Shown one piece after another: positions 63,877-64,000 of a stretch of 64,000 nt of DNA (the stretch's first letter is position 1; every line of letters begins with the position of its first letter). Below the pieces are notes generated by a model that worked only from the letters and a program-made list of their open reading frames with translations, was not told the origin of the DNA and searched no databases. The position numbers and the translations under genes are program-made. The stretch lies in NCBI GenBank assembly GCA_949825065.1, contig OX463865.1, positions 19,255,513 through 19,319,512 of the forward strand. Reading direction: 5' to 3'. Source of the DNA: Odontocerum albicorne (Eukaryota; Arthropoda; Insecta; Trichoptera; Odontoceridae).

Positions 63877-64000
63877 TATCTAGAGTATTTCATAACATCA
63901 ATACCCTAGCTAATGATAACGACAATAACCTAGATAATGAAAAGAATCGTCTAAACAGGTTGTCAAATAATGTATTAATGTTGATAAGTATTCTATCAAC
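63877..64000. repeat. satellite remnant and dispersed motif at right edge
   Basis: ATACCCTAGCTAATGATAAC and CCTAGATAATGAAAAGAATC are diverged 98-bp satellite pieces. AACAGGTTGTCAAATAATGT then begins the motif also seen at 60833, with a GTTGATA...TATCAAC hairpin at the very end. Confidence 0.7.

Overview
This window looks like repeat-dense heterochromatin or intergenic DNA from an insect or other arthropod. The evidence is an AT-rich composition, many mariner/Tc1, pogo, hAT, PIF/Harbinger and piggyBac-type DNA transposons, RTE- and jockey-like LINE fragments, tRNA-derived SINEs, and five satellite or minisatellite arrays. I found no convincing host protein-coding gene, tRNA or rRNA. Nearly every open frame is a transposable-element (TE) relic or a satellite shadow. 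The order cannot be fixed from the sequence.

Layout. 0-10 kb: a TTAA-flanked MITE, foldback MITEs, internally deleted and palindromic mariners, a pogo-like element with an internal minisatellite, an RTE-type LINE on the minus strand and a hAT relic. 10-18 kb: LINE 3' ends, a 33-bp minisatellite grown from LINE coding sequence, more foldback elements, and two PIF/Harbinger MITEs. 18.3-21.4 kb: a satellite of about 335 bp with higher-order structure. 21.4-31 kb: a full-length but dead mariner, palindromic Penelope-like repeats (one with a 12-bp target duplication), and a LINE insertion with clean target duplication. 31-45 kb: hairpins, LINEs, SINEs, and a nearly intact mariner plus a TTAA MITE nested in one LINE; the same LINE 3' end occurs uninterrupted at 10.3-10.7 kb and serves as the empty site for both. 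45.4-49.7 kb: an array of about 35 copies of a 110-126 bp repeat. 50-55 kb: LINE 3' ends, a cluster of three TTAA MITEs and ten copies of a 132-bp repeat. 55-58 kb: a composite Harbinger element carrying tandem MADF-like exons. 58-64 kb: an AT-rich dimeric array and a 98-bp array interrupted by a mariner.

No pathway or operon logic applies. The value of the window is its insertion history: several nested insertions can be ordered because uninserted paralogues of the target lie in the same window. LINE families are given local letters (LINE-A to LINE-G) for cross-reference only. Superfamily calls rest on terminal repeats, target-site duplications (TSDs) and remembered protein motifs; no database search was possible.
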